A DNA stretch of 51,954 nucleotides, from contig JAITVZ010000120.1 in NCBI GenBank assembly GCA_031285505.1, positions 1 to 51,954 of the forward strand. Direction: 5' to 3'. Source of the stretch: Propionibacteriaceae bacterium (GTDB lineage: Bacteria; Actinomycetota; Actinomycetes; Propionibacteriales; Propionibacteriaceae). This document shows, one piece after another, positions 1 through 8,341 of the stretch. The translations under genes were made by a program, and so were the position numbers. The notes below the pieces were generated by a model. It saw nothing but the letters and a program-made list of their open reading frames with translations, was not told the DNA's origin and did no database searches. The first letter of the stretch is position 1. Each line of letters begins with the position of its first letter.

Positions 1-419
1 GATGCCGGCGGCGTCGATTGCCAGGGCTCTAGCGACAAATCAAAGCTGAACGGGGCAGCTGGCTCGGCCGGCGGCAGCGGCGCAAATGGGTCGGCTACGG
101 GTGTGGCAACCGGCTGCGCTGGCGGGGTCGGGGCAGCTCCCGGCACTGCCGGGGGCAAATCAGCGGGCTCGGACTGCGGCGCGGGTGGGGTCGGGATGTC
201 CGAGGCGACCGATGGGGTCGGGGTAGTCCCTTTCGCCGGGGCAACAGCATCGACCGAAACTGAGGCTGCAGCCGTCGCGAACACAGCGGGACTGACGTCG
301 GCGACATCAGCAGCAACCGCTGCAGTCGGGGCAGCATCGGCGGCATCATCAGCAGCCGGCGGCACGAACGCGGTTGAAGGCTGATCGGTTGAACTTGAAG
401 CCGAAGCGGGCTCAGTCAT
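1..419 (-). CDS. Pro/Ala-rich N-terminus of an unidentified protein (partial)
   Basis: The reading frame is open from an ATG at 419 to the left edge (139 complete codons) and is preceded by a good ribosome site, GAGAGG, at about 425-430. The translated part starts MTEPASASSSTDQPST and is almost entirely Ala, Pro, Val, Asp and Thr, with repeated APTPP/PTPP-like runs, followed near the edge by a less biased stretch (PFSFDLSLEPWQSTPP). Such low-complexity N-termini often precede a membrane or catalytic domain in actinobacterial proteins, but the identifying part lies outside the window. No function is assigned. Confidence 0.6.
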   Translation of the reverse strand, partial: MTEPASASSSTDQPSTAFVPPAADDAADAAPTAAVAADVADVSPAVFATAAASVSVDAVAPAKGTTPTPSVASDIPTPPAPQSEPADLPPAVPGAAPTPPAQPVATPVADPFAPLPPAEPAAPFSFDLSLEPWQSTPPA

Positions 420-666
420 GGTTTCCTCTCGTTGAATGCGGCCATCACATCAACAAGACACATCTTAAAACGCGGCGGTGACAGTTTTCGGAACTATTGG
501 CCGTAACCGGGGTGACTTCCTGAAATACCCCGGCCCCTCCCCTGCCTCCAGAAAGGCTCGGCCAGTACAGCGCAGACATGTGCCCGTGCACCCGGAGCAC
601 ATGTCAACCATGGCCTAACAGGGTCTTTTCATAAGGCTGATGGAGCAGATTGCCCAACAGCGGTGA

Positions 667-697
667 AACAAGTTTCGTTGCAGGTGCAACAAGTTTC
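667..697. repeat. Nested inverted and direct repeats at the 3' end of the FMN-binding gene
   Basis: AACAAGTTTC occurs twice as a direct repeat (667-676 and 688-697). Between the copies lies a perfect inverted repeat GTTGCA-GG-TGCAAC (677-690). It starts right at the stop codon of the FMN-binding gene. It has no T-tract, so it is not a classical terminator and could be an operator or an RNA hairpin. Confidence 0.45.
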
Positions 698-1199
698 ATT
701 GCTGAGGTATAGTCCTGCGCTTGCCGCTGAACTGGGTCAGATCGATGGCGATGATCGCCAAGTAGCCCGGCACCTGATCAGCCAGCTCAACTGATCGCCC
801 CGGAGCGAACTTCTCGACCAGCAAGCCCAGGCCACGCCTGGCCTCGATCGGATCATCGACCACCCTAGCCCGGCCATAAGCGATGACGCAGTCATACCAG
901 ACCCCGACATCACAGACCTTGGGACCGTCCTGGCCGAAGGTGGCGTGGCGCAGCTCAACCTCGACGCAGACCGACTGCTCTGGTCGGTGGCGGATCGCCT
1001 CAATCTTGCGTCCTTGGCGAGCGCCATGCAGATAGCAGGTGACCTGACCATTGTCGTCGGCCGCGCAGGCATAACTGACTGGCACCACGTAGACACCCTC
1101 ATCATCGACCAGCCCGATATGGGCCACCTCAGCAGCGTTCAACACCGCCACGATTTCTGCATGATCCTTGATGGCCCGATCGGCCCGTCGCATCTCCAT
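696..1199 (-). CDS. Pyridoxamine 5'-phosphate oxidase-fold, FMN-binding protein (NimA-like)
   Basis: A protein of about 167 residues with the N-terminal pattern of NimA-like members of the PNPOx-like split-barrel family: a basic start (MEMRRADRAIKD), a helix AEIVAVLNAAEVAHIGLVD, then strands containing VYVVPVSYA and YLHGARQGRKIEAI. The family binds flavin (F420, FMN or haem in different branches) and often reduces small molecules; the substrate cannot be read here. The start is uncertain. ATG 1199 or ATG 1193 fits the family N-terminus; a TTG at 1220 would add seven residues. None has a clear Shine-Dalgarno. It follows lacI in the same direction after 114 bp. Confidence 0.75.
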   Translation of the reverse strand: MEMRRADRAIKDHAEIVAVLNAAEVAHIGLVDDEGVYVVPVSYACAADDNGQVTCYLHGARQGRKIEAIRHRPEQSVCVEVELRHATFGQDGPKVCDVGVWYDCVIAYGRARVVDDPIEARRGLGLLVEKFAPGRSVELADQVPGYLAIIAIDLTQFSGKRRTIPQQ

Positions 1200-1280
1200 A
1201 AAGCCACGATAGCCGATCAAACAATAGTGAAAGCCGTTTGCTTGCCTTCAGCGCCGTGGTAAGTGATCCGGGCGACGGGG

Positions 1281-1307
1281 GGCTGGCGTGGAGTGCAAGG
1301 CCCAGCC
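1281..1307 (-). terminator. Possible weak hairpin downstream of lacI
   Basis: GGCTGG (1281-1286) and CCAGCC (1302-1307) form a 6-bp stem just after the lacI stop on the minus strand. There is no U-tract, so it may only attenuate read-through into the FMN-binding gene. Confidence 0.25.
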
Positions 1308-1313
1308 GACTCC

Positions 1314-2327
1314 TCAGCGTCGTGGCGGCGCGGTCGACTCGCGCAGCACCAGACTGGTGGCCAGGTCGATGCGCTGCTCTGATGGCCAAATCGCCCGATA
1401 AGCGATGTCGATCAACACCCGAGTGGCCTCACGAGCCATCTCCGTCAAGGGTTGGCGAATGGTTGTCAGCGGCGGCGACACCCACTGGCACAGAGGCACA
1501 TCATCGAAGCCGATCACCGAGATGTCGTTGGGCACACTCAGCCCGGCTTGCTTGATGGCCTGGTAGACACCATAGGCCTGCTGATCTGATCCGGCGAAAA
1601 TGGCAGTCGGCGGTCGATGCAGTTGCAGCAACTGCCCGGCGCCAGCCAGGCCGCCCTCCATCTGGAAGTTGCCAGTGACCACCAACTTGTCGTCGGGGGC
1701 GATGCCGGCCTCCTCCAGGGCGGCACGATAACCGGCCAAGCGCTCCTGGGAGCAAGCCAGACTGCGATCACCAGTGACGATACCGATGCGACGATGGCCC
1801 AAGCTGATCAGGTGCTCGGTGGCGGCCCTGCCCCCTTCAAAATTGGTAGCGCCGATCACCGGCACATCCTGCTCGGGCACACCGATCGGATCGACGAAGA
1901 CATAGGGGATCGACAGCTTCTTCAACTCCAGATCGACACCGGTTTGCAGGCGGGAGACCACCAACACCAGGCCGTCGGAATGGCGCTGGGCCAGTGATGT
2001 CAGCCAGTGGCGGTTGCCCATGACTCGCCCGTGAGTCGGCGTCACCACCAGGCCAACACCGGCGCGAGCCGCCTCTTCCTGGGCTCCCACCAGAATCTGG
2101 GTGGCCCAGAGGGTGTCGATGCCACGCAGCACGATATCGATCAGGCCCGCTTGATGCTTGCCGCCAGTGCCCCGGCGACGGTAGCCCTGCTCTTCGAGAA
2201 TCGCCAAAATGGCGTCGCGGCGCTCCGGTGACACCCCGGTGCGACCATTCAGCACCTTGGAAACCGTCGCCAGAGACACCCCGGCTGAAGCGGCAATGTC
2301 CGACAATGTCAATCGTGGTTCCCCCAT
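1314..2327 (-). CDS. LacI/GalR-family transcriptional regulator
   Basis: A 337-residue protein of usual family length. Residues 7-30 form the LacI helix-turn-helix (LTLSDIAASAGVSLATVSKV) and hinge (LNGRTGVSPERRDAILAI), followed by a periplasmic-binding-protein-like sugar domain ending with PPLTTIRQPLTEMAREA, the usual LacI C-terminal signature. ATG 2327 is preferred because GGAGGT lies eight bases upstream; the in-frame TTG 21 bases earlier has no such site. It is divergent from the GH3 gene, and palindromes lie between the two, so local repression relieved by a xylo- or gluco-oligosaccharide is likely. The inducer is an inference from the neighbours. Confidence 0.92.
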   Translation of the reverse strand: MGEPRLTLSDIAASAGVSLATVSKVLNGRTGVSPERRDAILAILEEQGYRRRGTGGKHQAGLIDIVLRGIDTLWATQILVGAQEEAARAGVGLVVTPTHGRVMGNRHWLTSLAQRHSDGLVLVVSRLQTGVDLELKKLSIPYVFVDPIGVPEQDVPVIGATNFEGGRAATEHLISLGHRRIGIVTGDRSLACSQERLAGYRAALEEAGIAPDDKLVVTGNFQMEGGLAGAGQLLQLHRPPTAIFAGSDQQAYGVYQAIKQAGLSVPNDISVIGFDDVPLCQWVSPPLTTIRQPLTEMAREATRVLIDIAYRAIWPSEQRIDLATSLVLRESTAPPRR

Positions 2328-2365
2328 CAGGACCTCCGTCAATTCCAAGAAACAATGGCCAACGT

Positions 2366-2416
2366 TGCGAAAGTTTCCGAGCGAGTATCGCTGTTTTTCC
2401 TAGACTATCGCGATAA
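2366..2416. promoter_or_regulatory. lacI/GH3 divergent control region with candidate operators
   Basis: Three symmetric sites lie close together: GAAAGTTTC (2369-2377), GCGA-GTA-TCGC (2381-2391) and the perfect palindrome TATCGCGATA (2406-2415). A plus-strand -10-like TAGACT (2401-2406) abuts the last one, so a repressor there would cover the start of a GH3 transcript; TAGTCT on the other strand (2402-2407) could serve lacI. LacI-type operators are typically palindromes of this size. The assignment to this regulator is inferred. Confidence 0.5.
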
Positions 2417-2579
2417 TGACTAAACCAGCCATAGAGTTGCCTGCATTGGCATCCCACCGGCGAATCCGAGGTTCCGCTGACAGCTGCTTCGGGTCGGGGA
2501 AACCTCAAAGCACCGCCTGCTTGAGGGCTCATCGTGGAACGCCAGCCATCGAACACCGGCCCAAGCGAAATGAGGCGAC

Positions 2580-4901
2580 ATGAACACATCGGATCGGGTG
2601 GCAGCTCTGATCGACCAGCTGACCATTCCAGAAAAGATCGCCCAGCTCTACGGCGTTTGGTTGGGGGCCAATGAGGGCGGTGTCGTCGCCCCGGATATGG
2701 ACACCCAAGCCGACTCCGCGCCAGAGTTCGCAGACTTCGCCCGCGACGGCCTCTCCCAGCTGACCAGAGTCTTTGGCACCAAGCCAGTGCTGCCAGCCAA
2801 GGGGCTGGCCACCCTGATCGGTTACCAGCAGTGGATCCGCGATCACACGCGGGTGCCCATCGGCATCCTGGCCCACGAGGAATGCCTGACCGGGCTAGCC
2901 GCCTGGACCGCCACCACCTATCCGACACCGATCGCCTGGGCGGCCAGCTTCAATCCAGAGCTGACCAGGGCGATGGGCGCGGCCATCGGGACTAGCATGT
3001 CGCGGGTCGGCGTCCACCAAGGCTTGGCGCCAGTGCTCGACGTTGTCCGCGACGCCCGGTGGGGCCGGGTCGAGGAAACGATGGGCGAGGACCCCTATGT
3101 CATCGCCACCCTGGGCGCTGGCTACATCGAGGGCCTGCAATCGACGGGCATCATCGCCACCGCCAAGCACTTCGTCGGCTATTCGAACTCGCGCGCCGGG
3201 CGCAACCTCGCCCCGGTTCACATCGGACCGCGTGAATTAGCCGATGTCTTCCTCTTCCCCTTCGAAGTGGCTGTCCGCGACGCCAAAGTCGGCTCGGTGA
3301 TGCCGGCCTATGTCGATCTCGACGGTGTGCCGGTCCATGGCGACTACCAGCTACTGACCCAGCGCCTGCGGCGACAGTGGGGCTTCACCGGCACCGTTGT
3401 CTCGGATTACTTCGGGGTGGCCTTCCTGCTCAAGGAGCACGGGGTCGCCGCCGACCTGGCGGACGCCGCCGCCCAGGCTCTGCTGGCCGGCATGGATGTC
3501 GAACTGCCAACTGGCGACGCTTTCCGGACTCCGGAATTCGCCCAAGCCTGCGCCGACAATGCAGCGCTGTCCGACGCGCTCGACACCGCCGTGGCCCGGG
3601 TGCTGACCCAGAAGGAGGCGCTCGGTTTGCTGGACATTGACGCCGAGATCAGCCGCCTGGAGGCCCTGCTGGCCGATGCGCCGGCGACCCTCGATCCGCC
3701 AGAGCATCGGGCCATCGCCCAAGAGTTGGCCGAACAATCGATCATCTTGCTGAGCAACGATGGCGTCTTGCCACTGGCGCCGCGCCCCGGAGCCAAGATC
3801 GCCGTCATCGGCCCGAACGCCGACCGTTCCTCAGCTTTGTTTGGCTGTTACTCATTCGTCAATCATGTGTTGATGCACAATCCCGGAGTTGATTCGAAAA
3901 TCGCCGCCCCAACCATCCTCGACGGCTTGCGGGCCGAATTCCCCGAAGCAGAAATCAATTACGCCCAGGGTTGCCCGGTCCGCCCCGACCCGGAGCAACC
4001 CGGAGCCCCGGAAGAGCAGCGGGCAGGCTTCGCGGCGGCGCTGGATTTGGCTGGCCAAGCGGACTTGGTGATCGCGGTGATGGGCGATCAGGCTGGTTTA
4101 TTCGGCAAGGGCACCTCGGGCGAAGGGTGCGACGTTGACTCACTCGATTTGCCCGGCGTGCAGGGCGAGTTGCTCGACGCCTTGCTAGCTGTCGGTACCC
4201 CGCTGGTGCTACTGACCATCACCGGTCGGCCCTATGCCATCGGCCAATTCACTGATCGGGCCGCCGCCAGCATCCAAGCATTTTTCCCCGGTGAGGCCGG
4301 GGCCGGGGCGGTCGCTGGCGTCTTGTCCGGCCGAATCAACCCATCGGGGCATTTGCCGCTGTCAGTGCCCCGTTCTTTGGGTGTTTTGCCCTATTCCTAC
4401 CTTCACCCGAAGCTGGGCGACGGCTCCGGGGTGTCATCGATCGACACGACACCGCAATTCTCCTTCGGGCATGGACTGAGCTACACCAGCTTCAGCATCG
4501 AGGACTTCGTCACCCCGGCGACCGCGCCGACCCAAGGCTTCATCGATGTCAGTCTGCGGGTGCGCAACAACGGTGATCGAGCCGGTGCCTGCCTGATCCA
4601 GTTGTACGGACATGATACGGTGGCATGCGTCACTCGGCCGATGCGCCAGCTGATCGCCTACACCCGAGTCGAGCTGGCCGCCGGTCAAACCAAGACCGTC
4701 GAGCTGACGGTGCCAGCAGCCCGCTTCGCCTTCCATGATCGGGCAATGTGCCAGGTGGTCGAGCCCGGCGCTGTGGAGCTGTGGTGCGGCTGGGATTGCG
4801 ATCATCCGGCCACCGACGTGGTCACCGTCGAGTTGACCGGCAAGACCACCGTGGTCGACCCCGATTCGACTCGCTTGGTGGGGGTGCGGATCGGTTCCTA
4901 G
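2580..4901 (+). CDS. Glycoside hydrolase family 3 (beta-xylosidase/beta-glucosidase type)
   Basis: A 773-residue GH3 enzyme with no signal peptide, so probably cytoplasmic. It shows the family landmarks: the start motif IPEKIAQLYGVW, APVLDVVRDARWGRVEETMGE, the conserved KHF at 196-198 (ATAKHFVGYS), and the nucleophile Asp276 in VVSDYFGV, a form common in GH3 xylosidases. A second alpha/beta domain with the sequence TSGEGCDVDSLDLPG and a C-terminal fibronectin-III-like domain (FSFGHGLSYTSF) complete the usual three-domain layout. The start has GAGG five bases upstream. The divergent LacI gene and the nearby GH120 xylosidase favour xylo-oligosaccharides as substrate, but GH3 specificity cannot be settled from sequence. 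Confidence 0.92.
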   Translation: MNTSDRVAALIDQLTIPEKIAQLYGVWLGANEGGVVAPDMDTQADSAPEFADFARDGLSQLTRVFGTKPVLPAKGLATLIGYQQWIRDHTRVPIGILAHEECLTGLAAWTATTYPTPIAWAASFNPELTRAMGAAIGTSMSRVGVHQGLAPVLDVVRDARWGRVEETMGEDPYVIATLGAGYIEGLQSTGIIATAKHFVGYSNSRAGRNLAPVHIGPRELADVFLFPFEVAVRDAKVGSVMPAYVDLDGVPVHGDYQLLTQRLRRQWGFTGTVVSDYFGVAFLLKEHGVAADLADAAAQALLAGMDVELPTGDAFRTPEFAQACADNAALSDALDTAVARVLTQKEALGLLDIDAEISRLEALLADAPATLDPPEHRAIAQELAEQSIILLSNDGVLPLAPRPGAKIAVIGPNADRSSALFGCYSFVNHVLMHNPGVDSKIAAPTILDGLRAEFPEAEINYAQGCPVRPDPEQPGAPEEQRAGFAAALDLAGQADLVIAVMGDQAGLFGKGTSGEGCDVDSLDLPGVQGELLDALLAVGTPLVLLTITGRPYAIGQFTDRAAASIQAFFPGEAGAGAVAGVLSGRINPSGHLPLSVPRSLGVLPYSYLHPKLGDGSGVSSIDTTPQFSFGHGLSYTSFSIEDFVTPATAPTQGFIDVSLRVRNNGDRAGACLIQLYGHDTVACVTRPMRQLIAYTRVELAAGQTKTVELTVPAARFAFHDRAMCQVVEPGAVELWCGWDCDHPATDVVTVELTGKTTVVDPDSTRLVGVRIGS

Positions 4902-5111
4902 GTGTTCCATCAGCACCGGGCAATGCTGACAAGCTTCCTGAGCATCGAGGGCTAACTGCTGCGTGGCATGGATGATGTTCCTGCCCCGGATAGCTTTTCG
5001 GGCCTTGATGGCTGGCCACCGGCCTCACTCGCTGCTGCGGGCGAATCGGCGCTTGATCGACATTCATCGTCGCTACGTCGCCGCCGCATCAACAGCGAAG
5101 CACAGGCGATC

Positions 5112-5124
5112 TGGAAACTTTCCA
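5112..5124. promoter_or_regulatory. Candidate LacI-type operator upstream of the esterase gene
   Basis: TGGAAACTTTCCA has two perfect 6-base arms around a single central base. Its core GGAAACTTTC is identical to the reverse complement of 2369-2378 in the lacI/GH3 region. It lies about 94 bases before the esterase start. The rest of the 316-bp gap 4902-5217 shows no gene; a -10-like TATGAT sits at 5176-5181. Confidence 0.5.
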
Positions 5125-5217
5125 GCGACCTTAGGATTATGCATGCTAAGTGTTATTTTCGCCCCTTAAAAAGCATATGATTCTGGCATCCATCTGTGAC
5201 AAAGGAGCCAGTTGAAT

Positions 5218-7947
5218 ATGTCCACCATGCATCTGCCCAAACCCTTGGCCGCCTGTGCGGCTCTCGGGCTGGTCGTCGGCAGCGTCGCCATGTCGCCGTC
5301 TGCCCAGGCTGACCCCTACTACTCAACTCACACACCGACTTCCACCGGAACCGCTTATCATGACTTCACCGTGCCGCTGAGCCTGGTGCCCGGCGGCAAG
5401 TGCGACGTCTCGGCCACCGGCGGCCTGGAGCTCTACGGCAACATCGGGCCATCCGGCACCTGGGCGGCCAGCGCCATGGGGGCCTCCGGTGACAACTGCG
5501 CCACCTCCCTCGGGCCACTCGATCCCGGACTGTATTACTACGAATACGTCGCCACCTTGGAGGATCGAACCAAGCAAGCCTTTTCGCTCACGCCTGACGA
5601 CCCCGACCCTGAGGTCTTGTCGCACCCCACCTGGAACACCCTGTTTGTGCCCGGTGACTCGGTCGACTGGATGGCCGATGTCTCAGGCGGTGGAGAAGTT
5701 GTCAGTCCATATTACCCAGGCCCGAGCCTGCGCACCCAAACGTGGACGCCACCCGGGTATGACGCCGACCGGGCCACACCCTACCCAGTCCTCTATCTGC
5801 TGCCCAAATCAGAAGAAACCTGGCGTGACTGGCAAGACCTGGGTCGCCTGCCCCAAATTCTCGACAATCTCTATGCGGCTGGTGCTTTAGCTGACATGGT
5901 GGTGGTGATGCTTGGTTCCGAGACCAGTGATGACACCGATCTCTTAATGAGCTTCTCGCAGCGCGATTTCAACATCTCAACCGAAGCTGCCGGCCAAGCC
6001 ATCGCTGGCATCGGCGACGGCGCCAATCAAGCCCTGACCAAGGCCATCGCCGATCCAACCGCCTTCAGCGCCATTGGTTCGCTGTCCGGTTACCTCGGCG
6101 ATGTCGCCATCGACGCGGCCACAGCCACTGCCCTCAATGACACGGCTGATCTGATCCGCTTCTACTCTGGCAATGCGCTCGACCCGCATTACAACGACAC
6201 CTTCGACGCCACCCAGGCCTTGGCCGCAGCCGGTGTCGAATATCAGTCGGACGGCGTCACCCCAGGCAGTGGCGGGGTTTGGGAGACCTGGCGGTTGAAC
6301 CTGCGTGACTTCGCCGCCCGCCTTTTCCAGGAAACGCCCGTCGACCCGGCCATGAGCGAGGGCAACTATGCGCTCGACAAGGCCTACGTGGCCCCGGCGG
6401 TCGGCAGCATCACCACCCCAGTCATCGATGAGCACGGCATCGTCACCTTTGAAACCGGCACCCAATGGGCCGACGCCAAAGACGTGGTGCTGTGGGCTGA
6501 CTGGGCGCCCAACGGCGCCTGGTTCCGCATCCCCCTGACCAAGGTCGGCGACCGTTGGCGCGGCTCGATCGGCCCGCTGGATGGCTTCTACTACTGGCGC
6601 TATGAGGTCGATGCGGTCAATTATCCCGATCCCGAAGACAAGACCCCAGGTAAGGTCAACATGGAGTCACAGCTCTGGGTCGACCCGGGCGACCGCACGC
6701 CCCTGCTGGCCCCAGCGCCAGAGAATCAGACCGGAACGGTCGATGTCATCGAATACGACTCGCCGACCTTCGATATAGCACAGCACCTCAAGGTCTGGAC
6801 GCCGGTCGACTATGATCCGGAACGCACCGTTCCCTATCCAGTGGTCTACCTTTACCACGGCTTCGGCCAGAACTACGCCTCCTGGACCGAGCAGGGCCGG
6901 GCGGCCCAGATCCTCGACAACCTCTACGCCGCCGGTGACTTGACACCGATGGTGGTGGTCATGGCTGAATACCCGTCTATCTTCGGCGCGGGCTCGATCT
7001 TCGCTGACGACCTGTTCACATCGATCATCCCGTTGGTGGAGTCGCGCTACAACGTCAGCGACCAGCCGGGCATGCGCGCCTTGGCCGGGCTGTCGATGGG
7101 CGGCATGGGCACCACTCAGGTGATGACCGGCGAGGCCAGCGATCAGTTCGCTTACTATGGCATCTTCTCAGGGGCCTTCGGCGGCGGCACATTCTCCGAT
7201 GAGCTGCTGACGAGCATGAAAGAATCCACCAAGCTGGTCGAATACTTCGTCGGTGACGCCGACTACATCGCCGGCGTGGTCGAAGCCGGGCAGGAGCAGG
7301 CCAAGCTGCTGAACGACGCCGGCGTCGATGCGCTCAGCTTGGTAGTGCCCGGGCCGCATGGGTTTGACGTCTGGTGGCAGGGTTGGAGCGATTTCGCGCC
7401 ACGTTTGTTCAAGGACTCGGTGGCTGTGAGCAGCACCGCCTCCACCGATGACCTGGGAACAGCCGAAGTCGGCTACACCACGGTTGACCCGGCGGTCATC
7501 ACGATCAGCAACGCCGGGGTGACCACCAGCAGCAATGGCACCATCGCCCTGAGTGGGCCTAACGCCGACGCCTTCGTTTTGTCGGCCAGCGAAATCGGCG
7601 TGTTGAAGGGCGGTCAGTCCATCGATGTCAACGTCACACCAGTGACCGGGTTGGCCGTCGGCGTCTACCAAGCGACCGTCACGGTGACAGTCGGCGATGC
7701 CGTCAGCACCCACGATCTGCGCTTCGAAGTCAAGGCCGCTCCCGTCAAGCCACCGACCAACTCCGGCAGCACACCCGAGCCAACGACACCAACCAAACCG
7801 GCCGAGCCGACCAAACCAGGCCCCAAGGCCGACACCGGCGGGTTGGCCGTTGACCGATCACCCAGTCCATTGGCGCTCGGGCTGCTGGGCCTGGGCCTGG
7901 TGGCAGGCGTCGGTCTGCTCGTGTCGCGTCGAGTGACTGATCGCTGA
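5218..7947 (+). CDS. Secreted, C-terminally anchored tandem esterase (CE1/esterase D type) with a degenerate first copy
   Basis: A 909-residue protein. Residues 1-31 are a signal peptide ending AQA. Two homologous units follow, each an Ig-like E-set domain plus an esterase-D (feruloyl/acetylxylan-esterase-like) domain: about 45-375 and 400-735. In the second copy the triad is visible: Ser626 in GLSMGG, Asp680 in VGDAD, His714 in GPHG. In the first copy the equivalent positions read GIGDG, SGNALD and TPGSGG, so it is predicted inactive. Then come an Ig-like domain, a Pro/Thr/Lys linker, KADTGG, a hydrophobic span and RR, like a degenerate sortase signal. ATG 5218 (after AAAGGAG) is preferred over TTG 5212. 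A role in removing acyl groups from xylan outside the cell is inferred from family and neighbours. Confidence 0.85.
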   Translation: MSTMHLPKPLAACAALGLVVGSVAMSPSAQADPYYSTHTPTSTGTAYHDFTVPLSLVPGGKCDVSATGGLELYGNIGPSGTWAASAMGASGDNCATSLGPLDPGLYYYEYVATLEDRTKQAFSLTPDDPDPEVLSHPTWNTLFVPGDSVDWMADVSGGGEVVSPYYPGPSLRTQTWTPPGYDADRATPYPVLYLLPKSEETWRDWQDLGRLPQILDNLYAAGALADMVVVMLGSETSDDTDLLMSFSQRDFNISTEAAGQAIAGIGDGANQALTKAIADPTAFSAIGSLSGYLGDVAIDAATATALNDTADLIRFYSGNALDPHYNDTFDATQALAAAGVEYQSDGVTPGSGGVWETWRLNLRDFAARLFQETPVDPAMSEGNYALDKAYVAPAVGSITTPVIDEHGIVTFETGTQWADAKDVVLWADWAPNGAWFRIPLTKVGDRWRGSIGPLDGFYYWRYEVDAVNYPDPEDKTPGKVNMESQLWVDPGDRTPLLAPAPENQTGTVDVIEYDSPTFDIAQHLKVWTPVDYDPERTVPYPVVYLYHGFGQNYASWTEQGRAAQILDNLYAAGDLTPMVVVMAEYPSIFGAGSIFADDLFTSIIPLVESRYNVSDQPGMRALAGLSMGGMGTTQVMTGEASDQFAYYGIFSGAFGGGTFSDELLTSMKESTKLVEYFVGDADYIAGVVEAGQEQAKLLNDAGVDALSLVVPGPHGFDVWWQGWSDFAPRLFKDSVAVSSTASTDDLGTAEVGYTTVDPAVITISNAGVTTSSNGTIALSGPNADAFVLSASEIGVLKGGQSIDVNVTPVTGLAVGVYQATVTVTVGDAVSTHDLRFEVKAAPVKPPTNSGSTPEPTTPTKPAEPTKPGPKADTGGLAVDRSPSPLALGLLGLGLVAGVGLLVSRRVTDR

Positions 7948-7998
7948 TCGGGCCGTGGGCCAGTCAGAATTCGACTGAGCTCAGGCTAGTCAAACCTT

Positions 7999-8036
7999 GA
8001 AGGGGGTAGGGCCGGGAGACTGGCCTTACCCCCTTC
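7999..8036 (+). terminator. Strong hairpin terminator of the esterase gene
   Basis: GAAGGGGGTAGGGCC (7999-8013) pairs with GGCCTTACCCCCTTC (8022-8036) with one mismatch and an 8-base loop. Flanking AGTCAA and TTGACT extend the symmetry. It sits about 50 bases after the stop codon. Confidence 0.75.
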
Positions 8037-8110
8037 GTTGACTGGGCCAAATCACTTGACTACCCTCATGCTGGCGGACGCCACCGCCAGCTTGGCCACT
8101 GATGATGTCG

Positions 8111-8233
8111 GGTTCTGTTAGACCGGCGTTGACATGGAACCCTGGTTGACTTGCGGTGCGGTGATGAGTGGGCTCGGCTACCCATCACCGGTGCGGCACC
8201 ATCGGCGCAGGTCAACCGTGGTCTAACAGAACC
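8111..8233. mobile_element. 123-bp MITE-like element with terminal inverted repeats
   Basis: The ends GGTTCTGTTAGACC (8111-8124) and GGTCTAACAGAACC (8220-8233) are perfect 14-bp inverted repeats. After three unmatched bases GTTGAC continues on both sides, giving 23-bp imperfect ends. The interior also folds: GGTGATG...CCCATCACC. The flanks TGATGTCG (8103-8110) and TAATGTCA (8234-8241) agree at 6 of 8 positions, as expected of an aged 8-bp target duplication. There is no coding capacity, so a transposase would have to act in trans. Confidence 0.6.
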
Positions 8234-8329
8234 TAATGTCAACATGGTCAAGGTGGCCGCAGCCCCGAGGAATCAGGCCAGTCGACCCCATCCCGTGAGC
8301 CTGATCGCGGTTGAAGCTTGGACGCACGC

Positions 8330-8341
8330 TAAATTGGCCTC
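8330..8341 (+). promoter_or_regulatory. -10-like element of a probable leaderless promoter
   Basis: TAAATT (8330-8335) ends six bases before the ATG at 8342, with no Shine-Dalgarno in between. The transcript would then start at or next to the A of the ATG. The same TANNNT-N6-ATG layout recurs at several genes in this window. Confidence 0.5.

Noticed and set aside
1837..2928. Open frame of 363 codons on the minus strand over lacI and the GH3 start
   Set aside because: It overlaps two well-supported genes in other frames and crosses their promoter region; composition is that of a shadow frame (Arg/Trp/Gly-rich).
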